Of a stretch of DNA of 64,000 bases, positions 1 through 8,520 are shown in pieces. Under the pieces are notes generated by a model. It was not told the DNA's origin, made no database searches, and worked only from the letters and a program-made list of their open reading frames with translations. The translations under genes and the position numbers were made by a program. Source of the DNA: a bacterium (lineage in GTDB: Bacteria; Bacteroidota; Ignavibacteria; SZUA-365); assembly GCA_020444325.1 (NCBI GenBank), contig JAHLLD010000002.1:350882-414881 (forward strand). The letters run 5' to 3'. How positions within the stretch are numbered: the stretch's first letter is position 1; every line of letters starts with the position of its first letter.

Positions 1-2
1 TG

Positions 3-2987
3 GAGGATTATCCTGTCATTGATGCAGGGCCCGACAGGAATATCTGTCCCGGCAGCATCACCGTGCTCGAAGGCAGTGTCGTTGGGGACAATCCACCCTA
101 CAGTGTTGTCTGGTCGCCGATGACCGGACTGAGCAATCCCAATGTCGTCACTCCTGAAGCATCGCCCCCCGTGACGACGACATATGTGATGACGGTGACG
201 AGTCCCTCGGGCTGTGTCAGTACCGATACCGTCGTCGTTCGCGTTTCCGACGTCATCGTCCAGGCTTCGAAGGACACTACAATTTGCCGCAAACAGGTTG
301 TGGCGCTTGAAGCTGCTGCTGCCGGTGCGGTGCCGCCCTACACATACTCATGGAATTCCGCCTCATCTCTCAGTGATCCTTCGTCCCCGACGCCGCTCGC
401 GTTTCCTGAAGTCAGTACGACCTACATCGTCACCGTGCGATCCAGCAATGGTTGTCAGACCACGGACAGTGTGCGCGTCACCGTTGCAGACATCGCACTC
501 AATGCCGGGAATGATGTACGCATCTGTGAAGGGAAGGAGCACATGATCGGGGATACTGCATGGACGACGCATGCCCCCGTGCTGTACAGCTGGGAACCGG
601 TGGAGGGATTGGACAATCCGAATTCTCCGACACCGATTGCGCGTCCTGATGTTACCACCAGCTACGTGGTCACCGCGACGAATGCGTTTGGCTGCAGTGT
701 GAAAGACACGGTGCAGGTGATCGTGAATCAGCTGCGTATCGATGCCGGGACGTCCACCGCCATCTGTCCGGGAGACAGCGTGCAGCTCACGGGACAGGTG
801 TTCGTCGGTACCCCCGCGTACAATTATTACTGGAGTCCCGCCGAAGGACTGTCAGCCACCGACATCCCGAATCCCATGGCTTCTCCGGCAAAGAGCCAGT
901 GGTACGTACTCACCGTCGTCGACCGGGAAAGCTGTTTGCAGCGTGACTCGGTGCTCATCAGCGTATGGCCCGAAGTCGAACCGCGCATTGATGTGCTCGG
1001 TTCGCCGGTGTTTTGCATCGGCGACAGCGTGACGCTGGATGCCGGTGCGGGATATCTCTCGTACAATTGGTCGACTGGCGCAAGCTCGCGAACCATTACC
1101 GTGGGAGATGCAGGCAACTACTGGGTCGATGTGATTTCCGTCGACGGTTGTCCGGGGAGTTCGGATACGATCGAAGTCATCGTATCGGATAAACCCGCAC
1201 CACGCATCAGCGGCGATACGCTGCTCTGTGCCGGCGCGGAAACGGATTACGTCGTGCCTCATGTATCGGGATCGATCTACACCTGGGGCATCACGGGCGG
1301 AAGGGTCGTCGGTGCCGACGACAGCGCGCGGATACACGTGGTGTGGGAAACGCCCGGGGTGTTCACCGTGCGTATCGACCAGGTGTTCGGCAGTGCGTCC
1401 TGCCAGGGCGACACGACGATCACAGTGACAGTGCTTCCGAATCCTTCGCCTGAAATTTCCGCGGATGAACCGCTGGAGTTCTGCGAGGGAGGAGAGGTTA
1501 CGCTGCGTGCGCCTCCGGGTTTTGCCAGCTACCAGTGGTCGAATGGAGCGAGCGGGAGTGCCGTGACCGTCGATTCGGCGGGGCGGTACAGCGTGACGGT
1601 GACGACGATGGCAGGATGCAGCGGGACATCACCAGAGGTCGAGGTACGTGTGTATCCACTGCCGGAACCTGAGATCATCGCTTTGACCGAAATGCCGGTT
1701 TGCGAAGGGGGGACGGTCACGCTCGGACTCACAGGTACGTATGCGTCGTACCTCTGGTCAGATGGTTCAAATTTGTCGACAATGACTGTTGATGCAGCCG
1801 GGAGTTGGACGGTGCGTGTGACCACCATCGAAGGTTGTACCGCCGAATCAGCTCCATTCAGCGTCAGCTTCAACCCGTTGCCGGAGCCGGATATTGTCGC
1901 GGAAGGGCCCCTCGAATTCTGTGAGGGCGACAGCGTGCGCCTGCGTGCCGTCGGCAGCTTCGCACGCTACCTGTGGTCCACAGGCGAGGAAACATCCTCC
2001 ATCGTCGTTCGTGCGGGCGGCAGTTACGCGCTGCAGGTATGGACGGAATACGGCTGCGAGGGCAGTACGCGTGCACTCGACGTCACCGTACATCCATGGC
2101 CGGATAAACCCGTGATCTCGCGTCGCGGTGATACCCTGTATTCCACGACAGCGGATGTTTATGCATGGTATGAGGAGATTGACGGGGAGCAGGTGCCGGT
2201 CCTTCCCGGGGACGCTGCCAGCATCATCTCCGTCCCTGACCGGCGGTACTGGGTCGTCGTCAGCAGCAACTTTGGCTGCAGCAGGATTTCCGATCCCTAT
2301 GAATGGACACAGGGCTACCAGGCCCGTTCCACGGTTTCGCTTCCAAAGGTTGAAGCAAATCCCGGAGAAAAAGTGGCCGTCGATTTTTCCCTCGAGGAAC
2401 AGGAGTATCTCGAAGAAGTTCTTGCCTCGCGCTATACCGCGGAGCTTCGCTACAACGCATCGCTGCTGCTTCCGACGGGATCGACACCTATGGGACGCAT
2501 TGAAGGAAATGAGCGTGTAATTGACCTGACGGGAACATTCGGCGGCAGTACCGGCGTGCTCAGGCATCTCGAGTTCATTGCCACGCTGGGGAACGCGGAG
2601 TCGACGCCGCTCACGATTTCCACCTTCACCTGGGATCAACCCGACGTCGAGGTCACGCGTATTCATGGAGAGTTTCTGCTCGGCATCTGCCGCGAAGGCG
2701 GAGCACGTCTCTTTGATGCAACGGGACAGCTGGCGCTCGAACCGAATCATCCCAATCCCTTCAACAACATGACCGTGATAACGTATGAGCTTATCGAAGA
2801 AGGTCCGACGCATCTCTACGTGCTTGACATGCTCGGACGGCGTGTCGCGACGTTGCTCGACGGTTATGCCGAAAAGGGACGCTACCAGGTGGCGTTCGAG
2901 GCGGGAGAACTGCCATCAGGCATGTATATCACCGTGCTGCGCACTCCGTCGCAGCTGCGCATGCGCAGCATGAAACTTCTGAAGTAA
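3..2987 (+). CDS. Ig-like repeat protein with T9SS sorting domain (5' partial)
   Basis: The reading frame is open from the left edge, so the N-terminus and signal peptide are missing. About 980 residues are visible. Two kinds of roughly 80-90-residue Ig/PKD-like modules follow each other: first copies carrying a 'YSW...GL.NP....P.A.P..TT.Y.VT' pattern, then copies carrying 'C.GG.VTL....G..SY.WS.G'. Near residues 740-880 is a stretch resembling a cohesin-type beta domain. The last ~80 residues (PNHPNPFN ... LYVLDMLGRRV ... GMYI) are a type A T9SS sorting domain, so the protein is probably exported through the outer membrane and displayed or released. The cysteine pairs in each module suggest disulfides. 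The specific function is unknown. A strong terminator follows the stop. Confidence 0.85.
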   Translation, partial: EDYPVIDAGPDRNICPGSITVLEGSVVGDNPPYSVVWSPMTGLSNPNVVTPEASPPVTTTYVMTVTSPSGCVSTDTVVVRVSDVIVQASKDTTICRKQVVALEAAAAGAVPPYTYSWNSASSLSDPSSPTPLAFPEVSTTYIVTVRSSNGCQTTDSVRVTVADIALNAGNDVRICEGKEHMIGDTAWTTHAPVLYSWEPVEGLDNPNSPTPIARPDVTTSYVVTATNAFGCSVKDTVQVIVNQLRIDAGTSTAICPGDSVQLTGQVFVGTPAYNYYWSPAEGLSATDIPNPMASPAKSQWYVLTVVDRESCLQRDSVLISVWPEVEPRIDVLGSPVFCIGDSVTLDAGAGYLSYNWSTGASSRTITVGDAGNYWVDVISVDGCPGSSDTIEVIVSDKPAPRISGDTLLCAGAETDYVVPHVSGSIYTWGITGGRVVGADDSARIHVVWETPGVFTVRIDQVFGSASCQGDTTITVTVLPNPSPEISADEPLEFCEGGEVTLRAPPGFASYQWSNGASGSAVTVDSAGRYSVTVTTMAGCSGTSPEVEVRVYPLPEPEIIALTEMPVCEGGTVTLGLTGTYASYLWSDGSNLSTMTVDAAGSWTVRVTTIEGCTAESAPFSVSFNPLPEPDIVAEGPLEFCEGDSVRLRAVGSFARYLWSTGEETSSIVVRAGGSYALQVWTEYGCEGSTRALDVTVHPWPDKPVISRRGDTLYSTTADVYAWYEEIDGEQVPVLPGDAASIISVPDRRYWVVVSSNFGCSRISDPYEWTQGYQARSTVSLPKVEANPGEKVAVDFSLEEQEYLEEVLASRYTAELRYNASLLLPTGSTPMGRIEGNERVIDLTGTFGGSTGVLRHLEFIATLGNAESTPLTISTFTWDQPDVEVTRIHGEFLLGICREGGARLFDATGQLALEPNHPNPFNNMTVITYELIEEGPTHLYVLDMLGRRVATLLDGYAEKGRYQVAFEAGELPSGMYITVLRTPSQLRMRSMKLLK

Positions 2988-3009
2988 ATGCCGGGTGACT
3001 GAAAAGGGA

Positions 3010-3038
3010 AAGGCGGTCCATTTCGACCGCCTTTTTTC
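3010..3038. terminator. Intrinsic terminator between convergent genes
   Basis: A 9-bp perfect stem (AAGGCGGTC/GACCGCCTT) with a 6-nt loop is followed by a T run on the plus strand. It lies between the end of the Ig-repeat gene and the end of the convergent EVE gene. On the minus strand a weaker T-rich stretch also follows, so it may serve both genes. Confidence 0.85.
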
Positions 3039-3084
3039 GTAGAGTAAATCTCCGTGTTGTGTACGCTGCGAGCCGCGGCTTCGC

Positions 3085-3549
3085 TCAGCGTGCCTTTTTC
3101 AGAATGGCGTCCCACTCTTTTTTCTGCACCGGCTGAACCGAGAGGCGGCTTCCCTTGCGTAACAGTTCCATGTCTTTCAATGCAGCAATGCCGCGGAGCT
3201 CCTCGAGGGGAAGGGGGTCGTCGAATGCGCTGTCAAAAGTGATATCCACCATGAACCAGCGGGGATTGTCTTCCGATGCCTTCGGATCGAATTTTTTATG
3301 TCCCTGTTCAAACTGCGTATGGTCAGGGTAGCCGTCTCGCGTTACCGTGGCGGTGCCGACAACCGCAGGAGGATTACTGTTGCTGTGGTAGAAAAGGACG
3401 CGATCGCCCTTCTTGATCTCGTCGCGCAGCATATTTCGCGCCTGGTAATTCCGCACGCCGTCCCAGAATGTCGTCCCATCCTTTTTAAGATCGTCGATGC
3501 TGTAGGCGCCGGGTTCCGATTTGAACAGCCAGTAACGTGTTTTGGGCAT
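3085..3549 (-). CDS. EVE (PUA-like) domain protein
   Basis: The 154-residue protein consists of a single EVE domain. It opens with the typical 'YWLFKSEP..YSIDDL' strand, then 'WDGVRNYQARNMLRD..KKGDRVLFYHS' and 'VVGTATV', which together form the PUA-like pocket. EVE proteins (relatives of human THYN1) bind modified bases in DNA or RNA; the substrate here cannot be read from sequence. It is cytosolic and transcribed alone, converging on the Ig-repeat gene. Length is normal for the family. ATG at 3549 is the natural start since the domain begins at residue 5. Confidence 0.88.
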   Translation of the reverse strand: MPKTRYWLFKSEPGAYSIDDLKKDGTTFWDGVRNYQARNMLRDEIKKGDRVLFYHSNSNPPAVVGTATVTRDGYPDHTQFEQGHKKFDPKASEDNPRWFMVDITFDSAFDDPLPLEELRGIAALKDMELLRKGSRLSVQPVQKKEWDAILKKAR

Positions 3550-3834
3550 GTTTTTCCTCGATATGGATCGTTTGACTCAGGATGATAACATTTCTGCAGC
3601 GCGTATTGTTTCGCCCGCAAGGAACACGCGCCGAGACTGCGGCGTATGCAGGGAAGCGGGTCGCCGTTTCCCATTGAAAACAAAGAAGTTGTTTCCCCAG
3701 CACCGCTTCACTATTTTGCGATATTGACGTCTGCTACAGTTTCCGCACATGTCTGGATACACCTACATCGATTTCACTCTCTCAAAGCCCGCACTGCGGA
3801 AGGATTGGCTGACGTCACGTTCGGAGGGCAGTGC

Positions 3835-4458
3835 ATGATCAAGGCCATCATCAGCGACCTGGGGAATGTTCTGTTGCATTTCGATCACAGAATCATTGCC
3901 GCGAGGCTGCAGCATGACTTTCCATCGGCGCAGTGGGATGAGGAACAGGAGGCGCTGTTCTGGGCACTGGTTACATCGTTTGAACTCGGCGCTATTGACG
4001 AACGCGCATTTCTCACCTCCTGCGGTGAACTGCTCGAGGAGGGCAGTACGCTTGATGAAGAGCATTTCCGCCGGCTCTGGTGCGATATTTTCTGGCTCAA
4101 CGACGAATACCTCGACCTGCTGCGCAGTGTGCATGACCAGGTCACTCTTGTTCTGCTTTCCAACACCAATCCGCTGCATATTGCCTGGGCGGAAAAGCAG
4201 TTCCCGGAGGTGTTCGAACTGTTTTCACACAAGGTGTACTCCTACGATGTCGGGACGGCCAAACCTGACGAGCGCATTTTCCGCGTGGCGCTTCATGCCG
4301 CCGGCTGCGCCCCGGAGGAAACCCTGTTCTTTGATGACATTGCTGCTTACGCGGATGCCGCATCCGCGATGGGCATGAACGGGCATCAGTATGTGTCCGC
4401 CGCCGGTGCGCGTGACGTGCTGGCGATGCACGGACTCCCTGTGCCCCCACAACATTAG
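3835..4458 (+). CDS. HAD-superfamily hydrolase (YihX-like)
   Basis: I start the gene at ATG 3835, preceded by GGAGG, because the HAD fold begins at once (MIKAIISDLGNVL). Upstream in-frame codons give no recognisable protein. The 207-residue product has motif I DLGN (nucleophile Asp8), motif II 'LLSNTNPLH', a motif III lysine in 'GTAKPDERIF' and motif IV 'LFFDD'. An alpha-helical cap lies between motifs I and II. The DLGN form is typical of YihX-type sugar-phosphate phosphatases, but the substrate is not determined. It lies 33 bases upstream of the thioredoxin-like gene and could be co-transcribed with it. Confidence 0.85.
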   Translation: MIKAIISDLGNVLLHFDHRIIAARLQHDFPSAQWDEEQEALFWALVTSFELGAIDERAFLTSCGELLEEGSTLDEEHFRRLWCDIFWLNDEYLDLLRSVHDQVTLVLLSNTNPLHIAWAEKQFPEVFELFSHKVYSYDVGTAKPDERIFRVALHAAGCAPEETLFFDDIAAYADAASAMGMNGHQYVSAAGARDVLAMHGLPVPPQH

Positions 4459-4491
4459 CATTACATCTCTTACTCATAAGAGGATACTTAC

Positions 4492-5001
4492 ATGAAAAAG
4501 TTTGTCATACTGATTGCTGTATTCATCAGTATCGCCGGGCAGGCAGCTGCCCAGGATCTCACAAGTGTCGATCTCTACCTCCGTGACATTGACGGGGAAG
4601 AGCACTCCTTCCAGGATTACCTGGCCGACGTACGCGACACGGGCGACAAGGGGGCGGTTATCATCAGCTTCTGGGCCATGTGGTGTGAGCCCTGCAAGCA
4701 GGAGATGAAAGCGCTGCGGACCGTGTATGAAAAGTACAAGGACCAGAATCTGCATTACCTTGCGATCAACCTGGACAACCCCAGGAGCCTCGCGAAGGTC
4801 AAGGCGTATGTCAAGGCCCAGAAGCTGCCGTATGATTTCTGGCTCGATCCGAACAGCGAAGTGTTCAAGAAGCTGAACGGACAGAGCATGCCGTATTCCC
4901 TTATTGTGGATCAGGACGGGAAGCTGCATGCCAAGCGCACCGGCTATATCGCCGGAGACGAGAATGAAATCGCGGAAGACGTTAAAAAAATTCTGGAGTG
5001 A
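4492..5001 (+). CDS. TlpA/ResA-like periplasmic thioredoxin-fold protein
   Basis: The 169-residue protein begins with a cleavable signal peptide (MKKFVILIAVFISIAGQAAAQ). It then has a TlpA/AhpC-type thioredoxin fold with redox motif WCEPCK at about residues 64-69 and the usual cis-Pro loop region 'SMPYSLIVDQDGK'. Such proteins reduce or exchange disulfides in the periplasm, often for cytochrome maturation or outer membrane protein folding. AGAGGA lies upstream of the ATG. The stop overlaps the start region of the following outer membrane protein, so the two are probably translated together and may share substrate and oxidoreductase roles (inference). Confidence 0.88.
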   Translation: MKKFVILIAVFISIAGQAAAQDLTSVDLYLRDIDGEEHSFQDYLADVRDTGDKGAVIISFWAMWCEPCKQEMKALRTVYEKYKDQNLHYLAINLDNPRSLAKVKAYVKAQKLPYDFWLDPNSEVFKKLNGQSMPYSLIVDQDGKLHAKRTGYIAGDENEIAEDVKKILE

Positions 5002-5003
5002 CG

Positions 5004-6611
5004 ATGAAACGTATTGCTCTTCTCGCAGCAGCGCTTTTCCTGTGTTGCGGCGCGGACGCATGGGCGCAGGTGGAGTATTCGGTGGGGAATTTCATGCGCT
5101 ACGGCAACGGTGAACAGACTGTCGGCGGAAACCTTCGCAGCATAGAGTACATCGAGAATCAGACGAATGTACGTCTCTTCTGGGACAACCTGACCGTTGG
5201 CTTTGAATACCTGTATGACGATCCCCCCGAGTTCGGTCCAAAATACCAGGGCATACGCAAGCGCTACGTGGAGTTCAGCAAGGAAGGACTCGAGCTGCGT
5301 GCCGGTGACTATTACACATTGTTCGGCAAGGGACTCGCCATGAACCTGTTCGAGAACCGCGGGATCAACTACGACACGCGTCTCGATGGTTTGCGGGGGA
5401 CCTATCGTAATCGATGGATGAATGCCATTTTCGGTCTTGGGAAGATGCGTTACTACGACTTGCTCAACAACGATCGCATTGAGGAGTACACGGTGCGCGC
5501 TGGACACATGGAAGTGCGTCCCCTGCGTTTCATGCGTCTCGGCGGCAGTATGGTGAGCGCTGACGGTGAACTGCCCACGGCGTATGGAATGGATTTAGTC
5601 CATGCCGACATTCCGGAATTCATGCTTTCGCTCCGTGGCTACGGATTCGATTTCTTCGTGCAGCAGGCGTGGAAACGCTCGAGCGTTATGCGTCCCACCG
5701 CCGACGGCGGGTTCGAACACATGGAAAGCGACGGAAATGCACTGTACGGAAGTCTCGCCTATACCTCGGATATCGGTCTGGGTGTGACGTTCGAGTACAA
5801 GGATTACCGCTACGACATCGTGGGTGAGGAAGAGCGCGATCCCAACCGTCCCACCCGCATGCTTCCCATGCAGAATCCTCCCATTGTTCACAAGGAACAT
5901 TACTTCACGCTGCTGTCGCGCAATCCGCATGTCGTGGATTTCAATGATGAGATCGGCATGCAGCTGGACGTGTTTTATTCCGTCTCTCCGACGGTGACAA
6001 TCAATCTCAACGGTGCCGTCGCCAGCAGGCATGACGGCTATACTTCAAATAACGGTTTCCTCGTCACGTACGAGCGGGATGTGGATTTCATGCCCACACT
6101 CGACGAGAAGTTCAGTCCCTTCTGGGAATTGTACGGTGAGGTCGAATGGTATTTTGAAGGACAGTCGTACATCCGTGCCGCATTCAACCGGCGCTATGAC
6201 GCACCGTATGAAGCCAATCTCGCGCATGAGCAGTCGAGTACGACGATTCCGATTCGCATCGAATACATGTTGAATGAGGAATACAGCATCGGCGCGAGTT
6301 TTGAGCAACAGTTTTATCACGATTCATTCTCACGCGCGAATCCGGAGTATTTCAACGAGTACGTCTCGCTGACACTGGCACGCGCAGCGATGTGGTCGGC
6401 CACAGTCCGCTTGGAGTACACCACCGACGAAGCGGACCAGACAGGGAAGCAGTTCTGGAGTACCGCGGAACTGGCGTACCGCCTCGGCAACAGCCATATC
6501 GCAACCGTGAGTTATGGAACGGAGCGTGGTGGACTGGTATGCACGAGCGGTATCTGTCGCGAAGTGCTGCCATTCGACGGCGTACGAGTTTCCCTGCTAT
6601 CGCAGTTGTAA
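5004..6611 (+). CDS. DUF6029-like outer membrane protein
   Basis: I use ATG 5004, with GGAG five bases upstream, which gives the signal peptide MKRIALLAAALFLCCGADAWAQ. The mature ~515 residues are rich in alternating aromatic/polar strands (for example 'VRLFWDNLTVGFEYLYDD', 'LELRAGDYYTLFGKGLAMNLF') and look like a beta-barrel. The pattern resembles the DUF6029 family found beside TlpA-like thioredoxins in this phylum. The start overlaps the end of the thioredoxin-like gene, implying translational coupling. Function is unknown. Two inverted repeats follow the stop. Confidence 0.72.
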   Translation: MKRIALLAAALFLCCGADAWAQVEYSVGNFMRYGNGEQTVGGNLRSIEYIENQTNVRLFWDNLTVGFEYLYDDPPEFGPKYQGIRKRYVEFSKEGLELRAGDYYTLFGKGLAMNLFENRGINYDTRLDGLRGTYRNRWMNAIFGLGKMRYYDLLNNDRIEEYTVRAGHMEVRPLRFMRLGGSMVSADGELPTAYGMDLVHADIPEFMLSLRGYGFDFFVQQAWKRSSVMRPTADGGFEHMESDGNALYGSLAYTSDIGLGVTFEYKDYRYDIVGEEERDPNRPTRMLPMQNPPIVHKEHYFTLLSRNPHVVDFNDEIGMQLDVFYSVSPTVTINLNGAVASRHDGYTSNNGFLVTYERDVDFMPTLDEKFSPFWELYGEVEWYFEGQSYIRAAFNRRYDAPYEANLAHEQSSTTIPIRIEYMLNEEYSIGASFEQQFYHDSFSRANPEYFNEYVSLTLARAAMWSATVRLEYTTDEADQTGKQFWSTAELAYRLGNSHIATVSYGTERGGLVCTSGICREVLPFDGVRVSLLSQL

Positions 6612-6618
6612 CAAGAAC

Positions 6619-6632
6619 GCGGGAAGTCCCGC
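6619..6632 (+). terminator. Short hairpin after DUF6029-like gene
   Basis: GCGGGA/TCCCGC pairs directly around a tiny loop eight bases after the stop codon. Only a short T-containing stretch (AGTTTTGAC) follows, so termination may be weak. Confidence 0.4.
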
Positions 6633-6654
6633 ATGACAGTTTTGACGCGGCCGT

Positions 6655-6679
6655 GCCATATGCGAAACACGCATATGGC
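6655..6679 (+). promoter_or_regulatory. Perfect 10-bp hairpin in the leader of the RNase E/G gene
   Basis: The arms GCCATATGCG and CGCATATGGC are perfect complements around loop AAACA, 34 bases before the rng start. No T run follows, so it is not an obvious terminator. In known systems RNase E/G leaders carry hairpins used for autoregulation; that role here is inference. Confidence 0.5.
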
Positions 6680-6713
6680 CGAGCCGCTGTCTAGGGTTAG
6701 AATATAGAAGCCA

Positions 6714-8297
6714 ATGCAAAAAGAAATTATTATCAATGCCACGAACGACACGCAACGTATCGCGATTGTCGAAGAAGGCAAGCTCGCTGAGCTCTTTGTC
6801 GAGAGCGAGGAGAAAGAGCGCATGGTCGGTGACATATACTTCGGCACCGTTGCCAAGGTCATGGCCGGCATACAGGCATCATTTATCGATATCGGCCTCG
6901 AGCAGGACGCCTTCCTGCATTTCTCCGATGTTGGTGATGCGTTTCGCGAATACAGTGCAATCACGGGTGACGAGGACGGGGTTGACGATATCACCGACGA
7001 CGAAGAGGACGATAGCGGAAAGAAAAAAGACCAGCGACGCCGTCCCCGCCGCAGCAGGCGTCCTCCTTCCCAGGTGCAGCTGACACGGGGACAGGAGATT
7101 GTCGTTCAGATCTTCAAGGAGCCGGTGGGAAACAAGGGCGTCCGTGTCACGACGGAAGTGGCGCTTCCCGGACGCTTTATCGTTCTGATGCCCTTCGACA
7201 ATAAAATCGGTGTTTCACGCAAGATTCAGAACTTCAAGGAAAAGCGCCGACTTCGTCGACTCGTCCGGTCGATTCTCCCGAGCGGTTACGGTGTCATCAT
7301 TCGCACGGTGGCCGAAGGAAAGTCGGAGGACGTATTGCGTGCCGATCTGGAAGGTCTCATTCAGAGCTGGCGCGAGATCGAGCGCAACATCAAGAAATCT
7401 TCGCCTCCCACGCTGCTGTACAAGGATATGAATACGTCCAGCAGCACCATGCGGGATCTTTTTTCCGAAGACGTCACGCGGGTTGCGGTCGATTCCCGCA
7501 AGATGTACCGGGAGATTCGCGCGTACCTGAACCTGGTCGCGCCGCATAAAGTGGACGTGCTGGAGCTGCACAACGCCCGCGAGCCGATTTTCGACAAGTA
7601 CGAAATCGAGAAACAGATACAGCAGTCGATGAGCCGCAAGGTGTGGCTCAAGAGCGGAGGTTACCTGATCATTGAACATACCGAGGCGATGAAAGTCATT
7701 GATGTCAACTCGGGTCGCTACGCTGCGAAAAGGGAGCAGGAGCTCAACTCCATGCGCACGAATATCGAAGCGGCCCGCGAGATTGCGCGTCAGGTGCGGC
7801 TCCGTGATCTCGGCGGCATTCTCGTGATCGATTTCATCGATCTGCTGCAGGAAGAAAATCGTAAGAAACTCTATGATGAAATGCGCCGCGAAATGCGCCG
7901 CGACAGGGCGAAATTCACCATCCTCCCGATCACCGAATTCGGGCTCATGCAGATCACACGTCAGCGCGTGCGCGAGAGCGTGCAGATGTCCGTCAGCGAA
8001 ACCTGTCCCACTTGCTCAGGGACAGGCCGCGTACTCTCGAAAACCTCGCTCCTCACACAGATCGAACGCTGGATGCGCCGCTTCCGTGTCAAGAGCAAGG
8101 AACTGCGCTTGACGCTCGAAGTGCATCCGACGATGGCGTCTTTTCTCACCGATGGAGCATTTTCGCATATCTCCCGCCTGATGCTCAAGTATTTTGCGCG
8201 CATCAAAGTCGTCGGGGATCACACGCTGCCTGTGGATGAATTCCGCATGATATCGCGCCGCAAAAACCGCGATATCACCAAGGAATTCATGCTCTGA
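6714..8297 (+). CDS. rng: Ribonuclease E/G family protein
   Basis: This 527-residue endoribonuclease processes rRNA and initiates mRNA decay. The N-terminal RNase H-like start (KEIIINAT...RIAIVEEGKLAELFVE) is followed by an S1 domain (about 38-140), a 5'-sensor region, and the DNase I-like catalytic part with the metal-binding aspartates in 'VIDVNSG' and 'LVIDFIDL'. The CxxC zinc-link is 'CPTCSGTG'. The S1 domain carries an inserted stretch at about residues 83-120 that is acidic, then strongly basic (RRRPRRSRR), likely a flexible RNA-binding loop. There is no long E. coli RNase E-type C-terminal scaffold, so RNase G-type is the better label. A terminator follows. Confidence 0.93.
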   Translation: MQKEIIINATNDTQRIAIVEEGKLAELFVESEEKERMVGDIYFGTVAKVMAGIQASFIDIGLEQDAFLHFSDVGDAFREYSAITGDEDGVDDITDDEEDDSGKKKDQRRRPRRSRRPPSQVQLTRGQEIVVQIFKEPVGNKGVRVTTEVALPGRFIVLMPFDNKIGVSRKIQNFKEKRRLRRLVRSILPSGYGVIIRTVAEGKSEDVLRADLEGLIQSWREIERNIKKSSPPTLLYKDMNTSSSTMRDLFSEDVTRVAVDSRKMYREIRAYLNLVAPHKVDVLELHNAREPIFDKYEIEKQIQQSMSRKVWLKSGGYLIIEHTEAMKVIDVNSGRYAAKREQELNSMRTNIEAAREIARQVRLRDLGGILVIDFIDLLQEENRKKLYDEMRREMRRDRAKFTILPITEFGLMQITRQRVRESVQMSVSETCPTCSGTGRVLSKTSLLTQIERWMRRFRVKSKELRLTLEVHPTMASFLTDGAFSHISRLMLKYFARIKVVGDHTLPVDEFRMISRRKNRDITKEFML

Positions 8298-8368
8298 GAC
8301 GGCTCCCCCGGCCCCCGATGCTGAAGGTGGGGTAACTTGTTGTAATCAAACGCTTTCCAGCGAGAAAG

Positions 8369-8394
8369 ACCGGTGGATTCCCATCGGTTTTTTT
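8369..8394 (+). terminator. Intrinsic terminator of the RNase E/G gene
   Basis: ACCGGTGG pairs with CCATCGGT (one G-T pair) around ATTC and runs into seven T residues. It closes the rng unit before dnaN. Confidence 0.8.
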
Positions 8395-8396
8395 CG

Positions 8397-8404
8397 TATC
8401 TTTC
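8397..8404 (+). promoter_or_regulatory. Possible -7 promoter box upstream of dnaN
   Basis: TATCTTTC, in the context CGTATCTTTC, matches the Bacteroidota -7 consensus TAnnTTTG in seven of eight positions including the free ones. It lies directly after the rng terminator, about 115 bases upstream of dnaN. No convincing -33 TTG was seen, so this is tentative. Confidence 0.35.
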
Positions 8405-8520
8405 AACGATGAATACAACATCGCAGGGAAGGACGCATACGCCCCGGATCACGCGGCAGCTTCCTTCCGTGAGCGCGACATTAATCCCCGCTACATAAGA
8501 GCATACTTCCGGAGGACTTC

